NCBI GenBank assembly: GCA_003512525.1
Contig: DOQG01000060.1
Span: 62,434-126,433 of the forward strand
Direction of reading: 5' to 3'
DNA length: 64,000 nt
Source: Oscillospiraceae bacterium
Lineage (GTDB): Bacteria; Bacillota; Clostridia; Oscillospirales; Ruminococcaceae
Below, piece by piece: positions 9,323 through 16,932 of the stretch (within the stretch, counting starts at the first letter, position 1; each line of letters begins with the position of its first letter). Position numbers and translations under genes: made by a program. A model generated the notes under the pieces. That model made no database searches. It had not been told where the DNA came from and saw only the letters and a program-made list of their open reading frames with translations.

Positions 9323-10360
9323 TTACTTTTCCCAAGAAGTGATAAAGCTGTACAGTTCATCTGCCATTTCAGTCTGCTCGGGGATACGGGGGTGACCGGG
9401 GGTTGCCGCACCGTTTCTTCTGAACTTAAAGCGCTTGACATTATCCATAGCAAGCTCGTTTACTATCTCATCAAGTGCATCGTCCCATGTAGGTTCATGC
9501 ATAAGAACGGTAGTGATGACTATAAATCTTGCCTTGCCGCAGTACTTTTCGTTAAGGTCAAGCACCATATTCTTATACACTGTCTTCCATTTTTTGCGGT
9601 ATTCCTTTTCATATATACGCTTTGGGTCGGGATTTGCGTCATTCTGACCGAGCGCGATTATTACATAGTCGGGTGTGAAGCGCGAGAAATCCCAGTCGGT
9701 AAGCTCAAAGTGCGGCTCGTAGCCCATCTGCTTATAAACCGTTTCCATGCCTACATAGTTATCAAAATATCCTGCGCCGTTTATAAGCGAAATACCGCCC
9801 TGTGCGTTGCAGTTTATGCGCGCATTGAGTTTTCTCGCAAGCTGGAGCGAATATGAGAACCAGCTGTTATCAAACTGGTTGATATGCTCGGGGTCGGTAT
9901 GCTCGCAATAGTTTACAGCTTCTACCACCTCGCCTGCCGATACGCTGTCGCCGTATACTTCGATATTCATATCATATTTGTGACAGTCGGGCTTTACTTC
10001 TGCGTTGCTGTCGATCATAAGTCCGCAGAAATTGAAGTAGTGGTGCGAACCGGCCGTTCTCTTGAATATGGTAATAGTATGCTCGCCGTCCTCAAGTCCG
10101 TCAACTATCGGAATGTATACGGGAGTATCGGAATGGTTCAGGTCAAACTTGTATTGGATACCGTCTACTATCACGCCGATCCACGTTACTTTATATATGA
10201 GGTGTGGAAAAATCATCATTCCGACCGATGTTCCTGTGAATTTTGTGCTCACCATACTTCCCGCATAGATGAACAGGGGGCTGTCCGGCTTTGAAAAATC
10301 GATCCTGCCCATGTATGAAAACGCCTCGTTTGCCGGGCTGATTATCTTCTTATCAGTCAT
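9323..10360 (-). CDS. CE2-like SGNH carbohydrate esterase, cytoplasmic
   Basis: 345 residues with the layout of CE2 acetyl-xylan/acetyl-glucan esterases: an N-terminal beta-sandwich (residues about 15-120, FAGTxV-type strands) then an SGNH domain with GDSVSAG (Ser about 139), ALGQND (Asn/Asp about 240) and GHPRIPEQ (His about 323). It removes acetyl groups from sugars; the exact substrate cannot be read. No signal peptide, so probably acts inside the cell on imported acetylated oligosaccharides. Start supported by GAGGAA 8 bases upstream. Divergent from the lipoprotein SGNH gene at 10583, suggesting linked roles outside and inside the cell. Confidence 0.82.
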   Translation of the reverse strand: MTDKKIISPANEAFSYMGRIDFSKPDSPLFIYAGSMVSTKFTGTSVGMMIFPHLIYKVTWIGVIVDGIQYKFDLNHSDTPVYIPIVDGLEDGEHTITIFKRTAGSHHYFNFCGLMIDSNAEVKPDCHKYDMNIEVYGDSVSAGEVVEAVNYCEHTDPEHINQFDNSWFSYSLQLARKLNARINCNAQGGISLINGAGYFDNYVGMETVYKQMGYEPHFELTDWDFSRFTPDYVIIALGQNDANPDPKRIYEKEYRKKWKTVYKNMVLDLNEKYCGKARFIVITTVLMHEPTWDDALDEIVNELAMDNVKRFKFRRNGAATPGHPRIPEQTEMADELYSFITSWEK

Positions 10361-10417
10361 TTATCTTATTCCTCGCTTAATTTTATCATACTGCCGAAGT
10401 AAAATCGGCTTGTATTT

Positions 10418-10446
10418 ATTTTAACATATTACGCCATCGTTTTCAA
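10418..10446 (-). promoter_or_regulatory. promoter of the CE2-like esterase
   Basis: Minus strand TTGAAA (10441-10446), 17-bp spacer, TAAAAT (10418-10423), 58 bases before the start codon. Confidence 0.65.
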
Positions 10447-10489
10447 CTGAATTATGTAAAAATTGCTCAGAAAATTTTACCTGTTTATC

Positions 10490-10518
10490 TTGACATTCGG
10501 TAAAAATAGTGATATATT
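10490..10518 (+). promoter_or_regulatory. promoter of the SGNH lipoprotein gene
   Basis: TTGACA (10490-10495), 17-bp spacer, TATATT (10513-10518); about 65 bases before the ATG. Confidence 0.8.
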
Positions 10519-10582
10519 AGTGTGAGCGATTACCTAAAAATCGCTTAACAGAACTTAAATTTGTTTAAGGAAAGGCAGTAAT

Positions 10583-11962
10583 ATGAAGAAAAGAATACTT
10601 GCGATACTCATTACAGCCGCTCTTGCGGTATCTGTAACAGGTTGTGCAGGCAATGCAACAAGCAGCAACGGAAGCGGTTCGGCATCATCGGCAACCGAAA
10701 GCTCGGAAACAAGCAGCAAAGCAGAAGAGTCAGACGTATCTTCCGCAGAAGAAAGCTCTGACAACAGCGCAGAAGAAAGCAAAGACGACAGTTCACAGGA
10801 GGAGTCAAAGGACTTGGAGACAAATTATACAAAGTACACTCTGGACGGCGATCTTACACAGCATATGATAGATATGTCGCGTCTTAACGAGGGTAACAAG
10901 GTAAGACTTGCAAATGTAATAAAGAAGCTCAAAAACGGTGAGGAGGTAACGGTAGGCTTTATCGGCGGCTCTATCACACAGGGTACAAGCGCCGGAAATG
11001 AGCTTTGCTATGCAAAGCTTACAGCTGACTGGTTACAGCAGACATATTCAAGTGCAAAAGTGAACTATGTAAATGCGGGAATAGGCGCTACCGGTTCATA
11101 CATCGGTGTACACAGAGCAACCGCAGATCTTCTGTCGAAGAATCCGGATCTTGTGTTTGTTGAGTTCTCGGTAAATGATACAACAGAAAACACAGAGCGC
11201 AACAAGGATTCATACGACAGCCTGCTGAGAACTATCTGGAAGTCGTCAACAAATCCCGCTATCATTACAATAGCTACAACACAGGAAAACGGCACAAGCT
11301 TCCAGGATCAGCACGCAGAGATCGTAAAGCATTACGATCTGCCTATGATATCGTACAAGAACACTATCCTTGATACGATCAAGCACGGCGATATTGTGTG
11401 GAAAGATATCTCTGACGATGATATTCACCCCAACGTGCCCGGTCACAAGATAGTATCACAGCTTCTTCAGGCTTATATTTCAGATGTCGACAAGGATATT
11501 GACAGCATAAGCGGTGACGAGAGCGACTTCTCAACTCCCGCTACAAAAGCATCGTTTGAAAACGGCTCTCTCCTGACACTTGCACAGGCAGGCGACGCAG
11601 TTACAATGAACGGCGAGTTCAAAGTGAACGAAGCAAACTTCGGCGGCTTTGACGGCTACTGGTTCTTCAAGGGCTCAAACAAGACGGATTTAAGCTCAAC
11701 AAATCTCACCTTCAAGGTGAACGCAAAGGAGATAGGCATCCTTTACGGCAAGTACACAAAGGCGGGCGGTACAGCTGATATCTATATAGATGATGAGCTT
11801 GTAACAACACTGAATGCTGACTTCACAGGCGGTTGGGGCAACTATGTTGAATGCGCACAGCTTAAGAGCTTTGATACGGCAGGCGAGCATATTGTAAAGA
11901 TCGTTCCTAAGACCACAGACGGTCCGAGTATGTTCAGTGTAACAGCTTTGGCTATCGCCTGA
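10583..11962 (+). CDS. lipoprotein SGNH/GDSL esterase
   Basis: 459 residues. Lipoprotein signal with lipobox VTGC (Cys21), then a Ser/Glu-rich linker (about 24-78) that would hold the enzyme away from the membrane. Catalytic SGNH domain: GFIGGSITQG (Ser about 130), VEFSVND (Asn/Asp about 198) and DDDIHPNVPGH (Asp/His about 279-282), all intact. A C-terminal beta-rich domain of about 140 residues resembles those attached to carbohydrate esterases. Likely deacetylates or de-esterifies polysaccharide at the cell surface; substrate not readable. Preceded by AAGGAAAGG. Own promoter at 10490, own terminators, divergent from the CE2-like gene. Confidence 0.85.
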   Translation: MKKRILAILITAALAVSVTGCAGNATSSNGSGSASSATESSETSSKAEESDVSSAEESSDNSAEESKDDSSQEESKDLETNYTKYTLDGDLTQHMIDMSRLNEGNKVRLANVIKKLKNGEEVTVGFIGGSITQGTSAGNELCYAKLTADWLQQTYSSAKVNYVNAGIGATGSYIGVHRATADLLSKNPDLVFVEFSVNDTTENTERNKDSYDSLLRTIWKSSTNPAIITIATTQENGTSFQDQHAEIVKHYDLPMISYKNTILDTIKHGDIVWKDISDDDIHPNVPGHKIVSQLLQAYISDVDKDIDSISGDESDFSTPATKASFENGSLLTLAQAGDAVTMNGEFKVNEANFGGFDGYWFFKGSNKTDLSSTNLTFKVNAKEIGILYGKYTKAGGTADIYIDDELVTTLNADFTGGWGNYVECAQLKSFDTAGEHIVKIVPKTTDGPSMFSVTALAIA

Positions 11963-11991
11963 GTTTAAACGCGATGATAATATAATAACGT

Positions 11992-12025
11992 TGAGCCGCG
12001 GCTTTCTTGCTGCGGCTCATAATTA
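11992..12025 (+). terminator. hairpin after the SGNH lipoprotein gene
   Basis: 8-bp GC-rich stem 11992-11999 / 12012-12019; weak T-run after it. Confidence 0.55.
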
Positions 12026-12077
12026 TACTGAACAGGTAAATCGGGATTTATAGAGTTATCTTATCTCCGCAAACACA

Positions 12078-12115
12078 AAAACGACTAAGAAACACACTTA
12101 GTCGTTTTATTTTTA
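12078..12115. terminator. bidirectional intrinsic terminator
   Basis: Perfect 12-bp stem 12078-12089 / 12097-12108, loop of 7, T-run on the plus side and A-run on the other. Separates the plus-strand esterase from the minus-strand island. Confidence 0.85.
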
Positions 12116-12122
12116 CTTATAT

Positions 12123-12302
12123 TTAAGTCTGCCCCTTAACGCAGCTTTCGATCACATCACCGATATCCCCGTCAACACAAACCGCCCTGTCGCCAATCCC
12201 CCTCGGTGCATACGCCTCATTCATATTGACACAAGCGTAAACCGCTTTCGGATTTCTCGCCGTCATCTGCATAAACGGATATTTTATTATGCCGGGGGTG
12301 TT
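12123..12302 (-). pseudogene. C-terminal remnant of a sirtuin-like gene
   Basis: On the minus strand an open frame (ending TAA at 12123) reads NTPGIIKYPFMQMTARNP and continues to GDRAVCVDGDIG, the last about 60 residues of the same sirtuin-type family found at 14234-14809. Bases 12163-12302 match 14259-14398 at 135 of 140 positions by eye. No start codon or N-terminal part exists; the frame begins right behind the in-frame TGA of the AbiEii-like gene. The final 15 residues differ from the 14234 copy, so this looks like the tail of a paralogue left by recombination or insertion. Almost certainly not expressed as a protein. Confidence 0.8.
12163..12302. repeat. 140-bp direct repeat, copy A
   Basis: Matches 14259-14398 with five differences (near 12169, 12171, 12176, 12244, 12245). 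Identity stops abruptly at 12302/14398. The copies flank the AbiE-type gene pair. Confidence 0.9.
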
Positions 12303-12323
12303 GACTATATCGAACCCCGCATA

Positions 12324-13322
12324 TCACAGTGTGTTGATTTCTTCTTCAAGCTTTCTGATTATGCTTATGACAGTTTCAAATGCAGGAACGTCACCGAAAA
12401 TCATATCCTTCATAGCTGTATAATCTCTGCTCAGGGCGGCAAGACGGTACTCCGGCGGAACAAGTTTCATAGTTCCCGGTACAGCTTCATTGTACCTTGC
12501 CCAATTTCTCGGATAGAATTTCATTTTGAAGTCTGTCACAGTTTTCAATAGTTCCACCTGCGCAAAAGCAGTCTGTTTAACAGGTGCCATTGACATACGA
12601 TACAGGTCATAGTAATGCCTTGAGTAACGTTGCGGCATTTCTGAATTTTCGGGTCTGTTGGCTTCGTGATGCAGGATCGTTGCTTTCTCCCAGAAAGTCC
12701 GCTCCGGCGCAACAGTTAAAATCGCTGTGTCCTTCTGCTCGAAAATTTTAGGGTAATAAGTTGCCGCATACGGCTGAATTTTAGCAATGGTCGCAGGTGT
12801 CCAGGCTGCCAATGCACCTATTTCCAAACGGATAACCTGCAAGGTTGACGCGTTGGTGAAGAGGCATGGATATGAAAAATTGATTGTTTGCTTATCGTTT
12901 TTGTCTATGTATATATTTGCTTCACAGTTAAGTTCTTCAGATAAATCTGATCGAATTGTGGGGCAAAACTGTTCTCTGAGAAAATCCTCCGCCCGCTTAT
13001 TAGCTTCCTTATTGAAAATATCCTGTTTTGTTTTAGAACGATTTTCCCATGGCTCATTCATTCCGTATCCAAGCACTCTCCAATCAAGAATAAGGTCGAT
13101 ATCTTCAGAAAAGCGTCTGATCAGGTTGAATGCCTTTGAAAGACTGGTGCCGCCCTTAAAAGTTATCGATTTTTTCCATTGACAGCGGTGGAACAGATAG
13201 TCCAGTGTATAGCACACCCAGAAGTCTTTTTCAACAATCGCGTCGTTCAAGCCCATTTTACTTGCCGTATTCCGGAAAAGTTCACTACGTTCACTTTCCG
13301 ATAGTTGTGCTATATTTCTCAT
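12324..13322 (-). CDS. AbiEii-type nucleotidyltransferase toxin
   Basis: 332 residues of the AbiEii/AbiGii toxin family (type IV toxin-antitoxin; abortive phage infection). The nucleotidyltransferase core is visible: FKGGTSLSKAF (about residues 55-65) and RFSEDIDL (about 70-77; the two acidic metal ligands). Known family members transfer nucleotides and arrest growth unless counteracted by AbiEi. The start overlaps the antitoxin stop by four bases (ATGA), so translation is coupled. No terminator follows; the gene runs straight into a sirtuin remnant. Likely part of a horizontally acquired defence cassette. Confidence 0.85.
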   Translation of the reverse strand: MRNIAQLSESERSELFRNTASKMGLNDAIVEKDFWVCYTLDYLFHRCQWKKSITFKGGTSLSKAFNLIRRFSEDIDLILDWRVLGYGMNEPWENRSKTKQDIFNKEANKRAEDFLREQFCPTIRSDLSEELNCEANIYIDKNDKQTINFSYPCLFTNASTLQVIRLEIGALAAWTPATIAKIQPYAATYYPKIFEQKDTAILTVAPERTFWEKATILHHEANRPENSEMPQRYSRHYYDLYRMSMAPVKQTAFAQVELLKTVTDFKMKFYPRNWARYNEAVPGTMKLVPPEYRLAALSRDYTAMKDMIFGDVPAFETVISIIRKLEEEINTL

Positions 13323-13933
13323 TGTTCATCATCTCTGCATATTTTCCGTATAGTATCATAAATCCAATCTGTGGATTCTGTTGCTTCTTTAAGGCAGGCT
13401 TGTTTTTCTTCATCGGACAGCTTTTCGGAAAGCATTTGTATGACTTTTGGTGTCACATTGTTTCTTTTCAGAGTCTTAAGTGCCGAAATGATAAGACTTG
13501 TCGTATAAGACAGGTTGGTGATTTCTTTGTTTGTTCTATGCTTAAATTCAAGCTTTGTTGAGTTCCATTCATAGGTCTTATACGGACCGTCACTGATAAA
13601 GGACCAAGTCGCTGTAACCTGTGTAGACAGACCAAGTAGATTGAGTGCTGTATTTCCGCACGGAACGATGGTCCAGTGATAATTTCGCGCCAATGCCTTC
13701 GCGACAGCGTTTGGATCAGTAGCTACATATTCTTCAAGCAGTCTGCTGTATTTCGGTTTCTCATAGACTCCTCTGATAATTCTGCGGATAATTCCGGATT
13801 GACAAAGTCGCTTCAACCCCTGACGAATTGTTGCGCTGTCGGCGATATCGGCAAAATCGGGAGCGATAAAGATCGTTCCGTCTTCTGATGAAATAATTCG
13901 CTCCCGCATTTCCTTTATATATCCGTTGTTCAC
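13319..13933 (-). CDS. AbiEi-type antitoxin / repressor
   Basis: 204 residues; GTG start at 13933 with GGAGGA six bases upstream. The N-terminal 70 residues form a winged-helix-like DNA-binding region (ATIRQGLKRLCQSGIIRRI, then RGVYEKPKYS), and the rest matches the AbiEi/DUF6088 family in order and length. Known AbiEi proteins bind inverted repeats in their own promoter and neutralise AbiEii. Here the promoter carries a GTCAC-N18-GTGAC palindrome over the -10, repeated 130 bases further upstream, consistent with autoregulation. Overlaps the toxin gene by four bases. Confidence 0.82.
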   Translation of the reverse strand: MNNGYIKEMRERIISSEDGTIFIAPDFADIADSATIRQGLKRLCQSGIIRRIIRGVYEKPKYSRLLEEYVATDPNAVAKALARNYHWTIVPCGNTALNLLGLSTQVTATWSFISDGPYKTYEWNSTKLEFKHRTNKEITNLSYTTSLIISALKTLKRNNVTPKVIQMLSEKLSDEEKQACLKEATESTDWIYDTIRKICRDDEQ

Positions 13934-13954
13934 AGCGACTCCTCCGTTTCATAG

Positions 13955-13984
13955 TGTCACAAATATTATATACTATTAGTGACA
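13955..13984. promoter_or_regulatory. AbiEi operator-like palindrome 1
   Basis: TGTCAC-N18-GTGACA; half-sites lie in the promoter spacer and just downstream of the -10. Probable binding site of the AbiEi-type antitoxin (inference from family behaviour). Confidence 0.7.
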
Positions 13985-13993
13985 TAAATTCAA
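13965..13993 (-). promoter_or_regulatory. AbiE-pair promoter
   Basis: Minus strand TTGAAT (13988-13993), 17-bp spacer, TATAAT (13965-13970), about 30 bases before the GTG start and covered by the palindrome at 13955-13984. Confidence 0.8.
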
Positions 13994-14085
13994 TAGTGAT
14001 TCTGAAATTTCGGCTTTATTTTTATAAAAATGTCGAATTATATTCAAGTTGTGAGCAAAAAAAGAAATGTCTATTGAAAAACAAC

Positions 14086-14113
14086 GTCACAAATTTTATA
14101 TAGTTTTAGTGAC
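14086..14113. promoter_or_regulatory. AbiEi operator-like palindrome 2
   Basis: GTCAC-N18-GTGAC with the same spacing and a very similar AT-rich centre, 130 bases from palindrome 1. On the plus strand it sits inside a TTGAAA (14074-14079)-17-TATATA (14097-14102) promoter-like sequence with no gene behind it. The rest of 13994-14233 shows no gene. Confidence 0.6.
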
Positions 14114-14233
14114 ATAATGTGACCGGCAAACTTGCTGATTTGCTACGTTCGTTTATCGTATATGTTCGGTTATATTGATATGACATTCCGAAGAACGTAT
14201 ATGGTTGAGACAATCAGCCCTTTATGAGCTTAA

Positions 14234-14809
14234 TTAAATCAGGGAAAGAATTTTACTTATATCCTCATCAATACAAACCGCCCTGTCGCCAATCCCCCTC
14301 GGTGCATACGCCTCATTCATATTGACACAAGCGTAAACCATTTTCGGATTTCTCGCCGTCATCTGCATAAACGGATATTTTATTATGCCGGGGGTGTTAA
14401 ATCCTACGCCGAGCTCCAGAAATAGAATGTGAAGATTTTTATGTCTGCGGATAAATTCTTCGTAACGCTCTGCGGCGGCATACCAGCTCTCGTCCTGTAC
14501 AAAGCTGTCGTCACATCTCAGGTTCATAGCCATAGGCTTGCCGCAGTGAGGACATTTAGGGATAAGACAGTCGGGGATCTTCATATTCTGCTGCTGTTTT
14601 ACCATAGCCCGCACGGCACTTTCGTTGTCAAAGGTTTCGTTGCAACACGGTTCGCTACATTGCCATAAGCCTTTAGCCGTCAGAAAATACAATCCGTCAT
14701 CGTCACAGTCCATTATGTCAATGGCGCAGGTGACAGGCAGTCCTTTTTTGTTTGTTGTCGCGGCTATTACCGTGTGAATGTCGTTTACGATATATTCCTG
14801 ATAGTCCAT
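14234..14809 (-). pseudogene. PNPOx-like/sirtuin chimera, probably non-functional
   Basis: 191 codons. Residues 1-47 resemble the start of a pyridoxamine-phosphate-oxidase-like flavin split-barrel protein (VIAATTNKKGLPVTCAIDIM); from residue 48 the sequence switches to the C-terminal part of a sirtuin-like NAD-dependent enzyme: LWQCSEPC and CPHCG (zinc Cys pairs), LFLELGVGFNTPGIIKYPF, ending CIDEDISKIL. The sirtuin Rossmann N-terminus with the NAD-binding GAGxS loop is missing, as is most of the split barrel. The junction is near base 14668. A GAGGTGA ribosome site precedes the ATG, so a protein could be made, but neither half looks catalytic. Its tail is duplicated at 12163-12302. Confidence 0.7.
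14259..14398. repeat. 140-bp direct repeat, copy B
   Basis: Partner of 12163-12302, here inside the 3' half of the chimeric gene. Confidence 0.9.
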
Positions 14810-14826
14810 AATCTCACCTCATAAGT

Positions 14827-14862
14827 CATAGGGTTGTCGAAATATTATTCAACAACCCTATG
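14827..14862. other. 11-bp inverted repeat between minus-strand genes
   Basis: Stem 14827-14837 / 14852-14862, 14-nt AT-rich loop; extends with a one-base bulge. No good T-run, so terminator function is uncertain. Confidence 0.5.
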
Positions 14863-14899
14863 TGACTTTATAAATTGTAATTGAACAGCATAAGAACTA

Positions 14900-15496
14900 T
14901 TATGCGAAGAAGAAGCCTGCGGTCATATCGAGATAGTCAGCACCGCTGTAATCGGGGTACTGCTTGTTTACCTCTGTCTTAAATTCATCGGCATTTGCAC
15001 AATCAGATGCTATCTTCTTGAGATTTTCAAGGTACTTGATCTTAGTTTCTGCGTCCTTTAAATCTTCGGGCGTGTAGTGCGATGTAAGTATCAGTGTGTA
15101 TCCCTTTTTGATATAGCCGTTCAGCTGACTGATGATAGCGTCTGCGTGACCGACACCTGCTACGATGGAGTGACAATCGTGACCGAGCATATGAGTATAA
15201 ACCGCGTTGATCTCGGGTATCTCAATGTCAAACGCTTCGGCAGTTTTCGTTATCACAAAGTCAATGCCGCCGATAGTTATCTTTCCCTCACCGATAACGT
15301 TAGTGATTTTGTGTACCGACTTGTCAAAGCTCTCGCCGAAAGCATTTGTAAAGTTGTTGATGAGTGCCTTGCCGCCGCCGTTCTCGGAATATTCGACCGC
15401 ATTCTGAGTTGCATATTTCGGTACATCGGGCAGGAATGTTGCAGTAAAGAAGCAAAATTCCGAAAAAATTTCACTTTCCCTATTGACAACGCCACT
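14900..15496 (-). pseudogene. 5'-truncated metallo-beta-lactamase-fold gene
   Basis: The frame ending at 14900 is open back to 15496 and reads as the C-terminal half of an MBL-fold hydrolase: ATFLPDVPKYATQNAVEYS, then a region with GGIDFVITKT, NAVYTHMLGHDCHSIVAG, and a HADAIISQL...LILTSHYTPED stretch. No ATG, and the N-terminal HxHxDH metal site is absent. A GTG at 15256 could start a 118-residue product but has no clear ribosome site. The broken end lies at the infC promoter, overlapping its -35. It reads as a gene remnant cut off by rearrangement. Confidence 0.7.
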
Positions 15497-15511
15497 TTAA
15501 TGTTGTATAAT
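15483..15511 (+). promoter_or_regulatory. consensus promoter of infC-rpmI-rplT
   Basis: TTGACA (15483-15488), 17-bp spacer, TATAAT (15506-15511): a perfect sigma-A match, leaving a leader of about 210 bases before infC. Confidence 0.93.
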
Positions 15512-15517
15512 CTTCTA

Positions 15518-15726
15518 GTAAATTAAATTGTAAAACAAAAGCAGAGAAGCACTCTCACCCATTTACGCCGTAAGGCTGTTCAATGAGGTAATTACAGAAA
15601 TTCCCGACGGGCTACAGCATAGTTCCGTCTGTAATATTTGTACAGCGTGAGTGAATCTGCATTGCAGTTTATCACGCTTTTTGTTTTGCATAAAACGATT
15701 TGTTTTCAGAAAGGCGGTGCTTTACA
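15518..15726 (+). promoter_or_regulatory. infC operon leader with attenuator
   Basis: A structured untranslated leader whose 3' part is an intrinsic terminator (15644-15687). The strand GTGAG near 15647 could pair with CTCAC near 15553, a possible antiterminator. Position matches the L20-binding leaders of other Firmicutes, but I cannot confirm the family. Confidence 0.6.
15644..15687 (+). terminator. leader terminator (attenuator)
   Basis: AGCGTGA (15644-15650) pairs with TCACGCT (15672-15678), with inner CTGC/GCAG pairing, and is followed by TTTTTGTTTTG. It sits between the promoter and infC. Confidence 0.75.
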
Positions 15727-16296
15727 ATCAGCACAAAAGAACAACTCATCAACGAAGAGATAAATGAAAAAGAGGTCCGCGTGATCGGAGCTGATAACGA
15801 ACAGCTCGGCATTATGTCTTCGGCGCAGGCTCTTGATATGGCAATCGAGGCTGATTTAGACCTCGTGCTTATCGCTCCTTCGGCTACGCCTCCGGTATGC
15901 CGCATTATGGATTACGGCAAGTTCCGTTTTGAGCAGTCAAAGAAGGAAAAGGAATCTAAAAAGAACCAGAAACAGGCTGAACTTAAAGAGATACAGATGT
16001 CGCTCAATATCGACACCAACGACTTTAACACAAAGGCTAATCAGGCAATAAAGTTCCTTAAGAACGGCGACAAGGTTCGTATCAAGGTTCGTTACAGACG
16101 AGCAAGAGAGCTGTCACACGTAAATCTTGGTGAGGAGCTTATGCAGAGAGTTCTTGATGCTGTTTCAGAGTACGGCTCATGCGAAAAGCCGGCTAAGCTT
16201 GAGGGTAGGAACTATATGGCAGTTGTTGCTCCCAAGACAGCGGCAAACAGTAAGAAAGCAAAGAAGGACGCCGATAAACCGGCGGAAAATAAATAA
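15727..16296 (+). CDS. infC: translation initiation factor IF-3, apparent AUC start
   Basis: 189 residues. Binds the 30S subunit, prevents subunit joining and discriminates against non-AUG starts. N-domain begins STKEQLINEEIN; linker and C-domain with KEIQMSLNIDTND and VRIKVRYRRARE are intact; a Lys-rich tail ends the protein. Start choice: homologues begin at this point, and the only codon there is ATC at 15727, eight bases after AAAGGCGGTG. A TTG at 15700 is in frame but would include the ribosome site. IF-3 genes are known to use AUU-type starts for autoregulation, so AUC is plausible. First gene of infC-rpmI-rplT. Confidence 0.93.
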   Translation: MSTKEQLINEEINEKEVRVIGADNEQLGIMSSAQALDMAIEADLDLVLIAPSATPPVCRIMDYGKFRFEQSKKEKESKKNQKQAELKEIQMSLNIDTNDFNTKANQAIKFLKNGDKVRIKVRYRRARELSHVNLGEELMQRVLDAVSEYGSCEKPAKLEGRNYMAVVAPKTAANSKKAKKDADKPAENK

Positions 16297-16310
16297 GGAG
16301 GATTCCACTC

Positions 16311-16517
16311 ATGGCAAAGAAGATCAAGATCAAAACCCACAGCGGTGCTAAAAAGCGTTTTAACCTCTCCAAGAACGGTAAGGTCAAGTACCAGAAGACA
16401 AACCGTCGTCACAGACTGACACAGAAGGCTACAAAGAGAAAGCGTATCAACCGTGCAGCAGGATACTGCGACAAGACGAACGTTGCAGAAGTTAAGAAGC
16501 TCATACCTTACAAATAA
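16311..16517 (+). CDS. rpmI: 50S ribosomal protein L35
   Basis: 68 residues, Lys/Arg-rich, with the family pattern KIKTHSGAKKRFNLSKNGK and RHRLTQKATKRKR. Structural protein of the large subunit. Follows infC by 14 bases with AAGGAGG before the ATG, and precedes rplT in the usual order. Confidence 0.97.
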   Translation: MAKKIKIKTHSGAKKRFNLSKNGKVKYQKTNRRHRLTQKATKRKRINRAAGYCDKTNVAEVKKLIPYK

Positions 16518-16569
16518 AAACTAACTGCGACCGTTTCGGCGCAATATTCACTATAGGAGGAATTTAACG

Positions 16570-16923
16570 ATGGCTCGTATTAAAGGTGCATTAGCAACTC
16601 GTAAGAGAAGAAATAAAACATTAAAGCTTGCAAAGGGCTACTGGGGCGGCAAGAGCAGACTCTTCAAGACCGCTAAGGAAGCTGTATGGAAGTCAGGTCA
16701 GTACGCTTACATCAGCAGACGTTTAAAGAAGAGAGATTTCAGAAAGCTCTGGATCGCAAGAATAAATGCCGCTTGCAAGATGAACGGTACTAACTATTCA
16801 ACATTCATCAACGGTTTAAAGAAGGCTAATATCGGTCTTAACAGAAAGATGCTGTCAGAGATCGCTATCAACGACCCCGCAGGCTTTACTGCACTCGTTG
16901 AGAAGGCTAAGGCTGCTCTTTAA
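16570..16923 (+). CDS. rplT: 50S ribosomal protein L20
   Basis: 117 residues: MARIKGALATRKRRNKTLK start, KGYWGGKSRLFKTAKEAV and the C-terminal globular domain are all standard. Needed early in 50S assembly, and in several Firmicutes binds the operon leader to repress it, which fits the attenuator ahead of infC. ATAGGAGGAAT ribosome site. Followed by a strong terminator. Confidence 0.97.
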   Translation: MARIKGALATRKRRNKTLKLAKGYWGGKSRLFKTAKEAVWKSGQYAYISRRLKKRDFRKLWIARINAACKMNGTNYSTFINGLKKANIGLNRKMLSEIAINDPAGFTALVEKAKAAL

Positions 16924-16932
16924 GAGAAAACA

